Shown piece after piece: positions 6,322 to 7,412 of a stretch of DNA of 7,412 nt (position 1 is its first letter; the number at the start of each line of letters is the position of its first letter). Below the pieces are notes generated by a model, which saw only the letters and a list, made by a program, of their open reading frames with translations, was not told the DNA's origin and did not search any database. Source of the DNA: a bacterium (GTDB taxonomy: Bacteria > Bdellovibrionota > Bdellovibrionia > Bdellovibrionales > UBA1609); contig JAJYHS010000175.1 of NCBI GenBank assembly GCA_021784635.1, forward strand, positions 1-7,412. Reading direction: 5' to 3'. The position numbers and the translations under genes were made by a program.

Positions 6322-7412
6322 ATGCGAACGTTATTTTTATTTGTACTTTTGACACTTATTTCGGGGTTGGCATTCGGCCAAGCGGTAGAATTCACGCCCA
6401 ATTGCCGATATATAAAAACTCAAATTCAAGATCCAAATAATTCAAACGGATATTATTTTAGCCGCGATTGTCATACCGTCTATGTTTTGCCACCCACAAT
6501 CGGGCAGATAAAAATTCGCGGTGTGCAAGATCAATTCGATGCTGAAACGTGCAGGGCATACACCACGCCTCTCGATATTTTGCAACGCCATGAAGATGCC
6601 CTCAACCAAGCGTCGCGCGAACTTGCAAGAGCTGCTCGCGAAGTTCAGGCCCGACACGGTGTTATCAATACTTTAAAGAAAAGCTGCGACCAAATTGACG
6701 GAGAAGTTGATCAGCTTCAAAAAACGAGCGATGAACTAACCAGCATGAAGACCGCTTATCAGGACGATAAGCAGGCGCTAAAATCGCAAATTGCGAGTTG
6801 TTTAAAGAAGAACGGTGGAGAGAGTGTTGAATGCGAACGGCTTCAGCAAACACTAACCACGATCAACGATGTGCTATATAAAATGGACAATGCAATTTAT
6901 CGGGTTGCCCCGGCGCTTGCGCTCGCCAAGGTGGACTCGGCTTCTTGCGCGAATGACCGCGACAAAAGAATACGCGAAATCGTTAATCAAGATTCACAGT
7001 TTCAGGCGGCAAGTAACAAATTCGAAACAGAAAGCCAGAATTTAGAAAAGGCACTTGATAGTGAACTTTCAGGCTTGATTCGGTCACCAGGCGGCAATAT
7101 GTCCGTTACCGTTGAATCTAACCAATATAATATGGTTCAACAATATAAAACTTTAAACAGCAAATTGGCCGCGGCCGCCGACTTGACGTTTGTACCCATG
7201 CCCATAAACAAGGGCGTTATCAGTTTCGATTGGATAACCGACGGGTTGACAGCCAATATTCCTACGATTATTCGTTCGGACGTTTTCGGTCTCTCTGCAA
7301 CAAACGGTGAGCGTTCCAGTTTGGGTGCGCAATTGATGACGAAGGGCAATGCCAATATGAATGTCTTGTTTGGCAAGGCCGCTGGCGCCGAACGGCAGTT
7401 CAACCTGTATAC
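6322..7412 (+). CDS. Exported coiled-coil protein of unknown function, paralogue of the operon's first gene, C-terminus missing
   Basis: The frame opens at the ATG one base after the preceding stop and stays open to the window end, giving 363 complete codons. The signal peptide MRTLFLFVLLTLISGLAFG is probably cleaved near residue 19-21. Cys 28, 50 and 77 and GYYFSRDCHTVYVLPPTIG (43-61) match the first operon gene (Cys 35, 58, 87; residues 51-69), with ten of nineteen residues identical and similar Cys spacing. Residues about 83-250 are mostly charged and helical with heptad-like stretches (QRHEDALNQASRELARAA, DQLQKTSDELTSMK), interrupted by Cys 122, 160, 171 and 209. From about 259 the sequence becomes beta-like (NMSVTVESNQYN, ISFDWITDGLTANIP). 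It is probably an elongated exported subunit acting with the two upstream products. The function is not recognised and the protein's true length is unknown. Confidence 0.85.
   Translation, partial: MRTLFLFVLLTLISGLAFGQAVEFTPNCRYIKTQIQDPNNSNGYYFSRDCHTVYVLPPTIGQIKIRGVQDQFDAETCRAYTTPLDILQRHEDALNQASRELARAAREVQARHGVINTLKKSCDQIDGEVDQLQKTSDELTSMKTAYQDDKQALKSQIASCLKKNGGESVECERLQQTLTTINDVLYKMDNAIYRVAPALALAKVDSASCANDRDKRIREIVNQDSQFQAASNKFETESQNLEKALDSELSGLIRSPGGNMSVTVESNQYNMVQQYKTLNSKLAAAADLTFVPMPINKGVISFDWITDGLTANIPTIIRSDVFGLSATNGERSSLGAQLMTKGNANMNVLFGKAAGAERQFNLY

Overview
The window looks like a chromosomal stretch of a Gram-negative bacterium that exports many proteins. Base composition is middling, and every gene with a visible start encodes a Sec-type signal peptide. 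The set of proteins (a papain-like protease, a DUF3443 protein, an EXORDIUM-like protein and orphan Cys-containing exported proteins) would suit a predatory or saprophytic deltaproteobacterium-like organism such as a Bdellovibrio relative. That placement is inference; no taxonomic marker gene is present.

Left half (1-2722, minus strand): three genes run one after another, in transcription order an EXORDIUM/PHI-1-like putative metallohydrolase (2722-1808), a DUF3443 protein with a complete pepsin-like aspartic protease signature (1629-493), and the N-terminal part of a papain-family cysteine protease (296 to beyond the window start). Each has its own signal peptide. The gaps are about 180-200 bases, so they need not form one transcript. 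A candidate promoter precedes the DUF3443 gene, and a 14-bp perfect palindrome followed by a small hairpin lies just upstream of the ribosome binding site of the papain gene.

Middle (2723-3894): about 1.17 kb without a convincing intact gene. Part of it (about 3212-3707, minus strand) reads like a decayed coding sequence broken by stops and frameshifts, but competing frames are open too. It also holds short palindromes, three CCAATTC copies and a near-repeated 20-mer.

Right half (3895-7412, plus strand): a tight three-gene operon of exported proteins I cannot assign to a known family. Gene 1 (3895-5316) and gene 3 (6322 to beyond the window end) share a Cys-containing N-terminal motif (GY....DC.T.YV.PP..G) and are probably paralogues. 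The middle gene (5313-6320) overlaps the first by ATGA and is one base from the third. This coupling suggests a multi-subunit envelope or secreted complex. It is the best candidate here for an undescribed system, and whether it is functionally tied to the divergent protease cluster is open.
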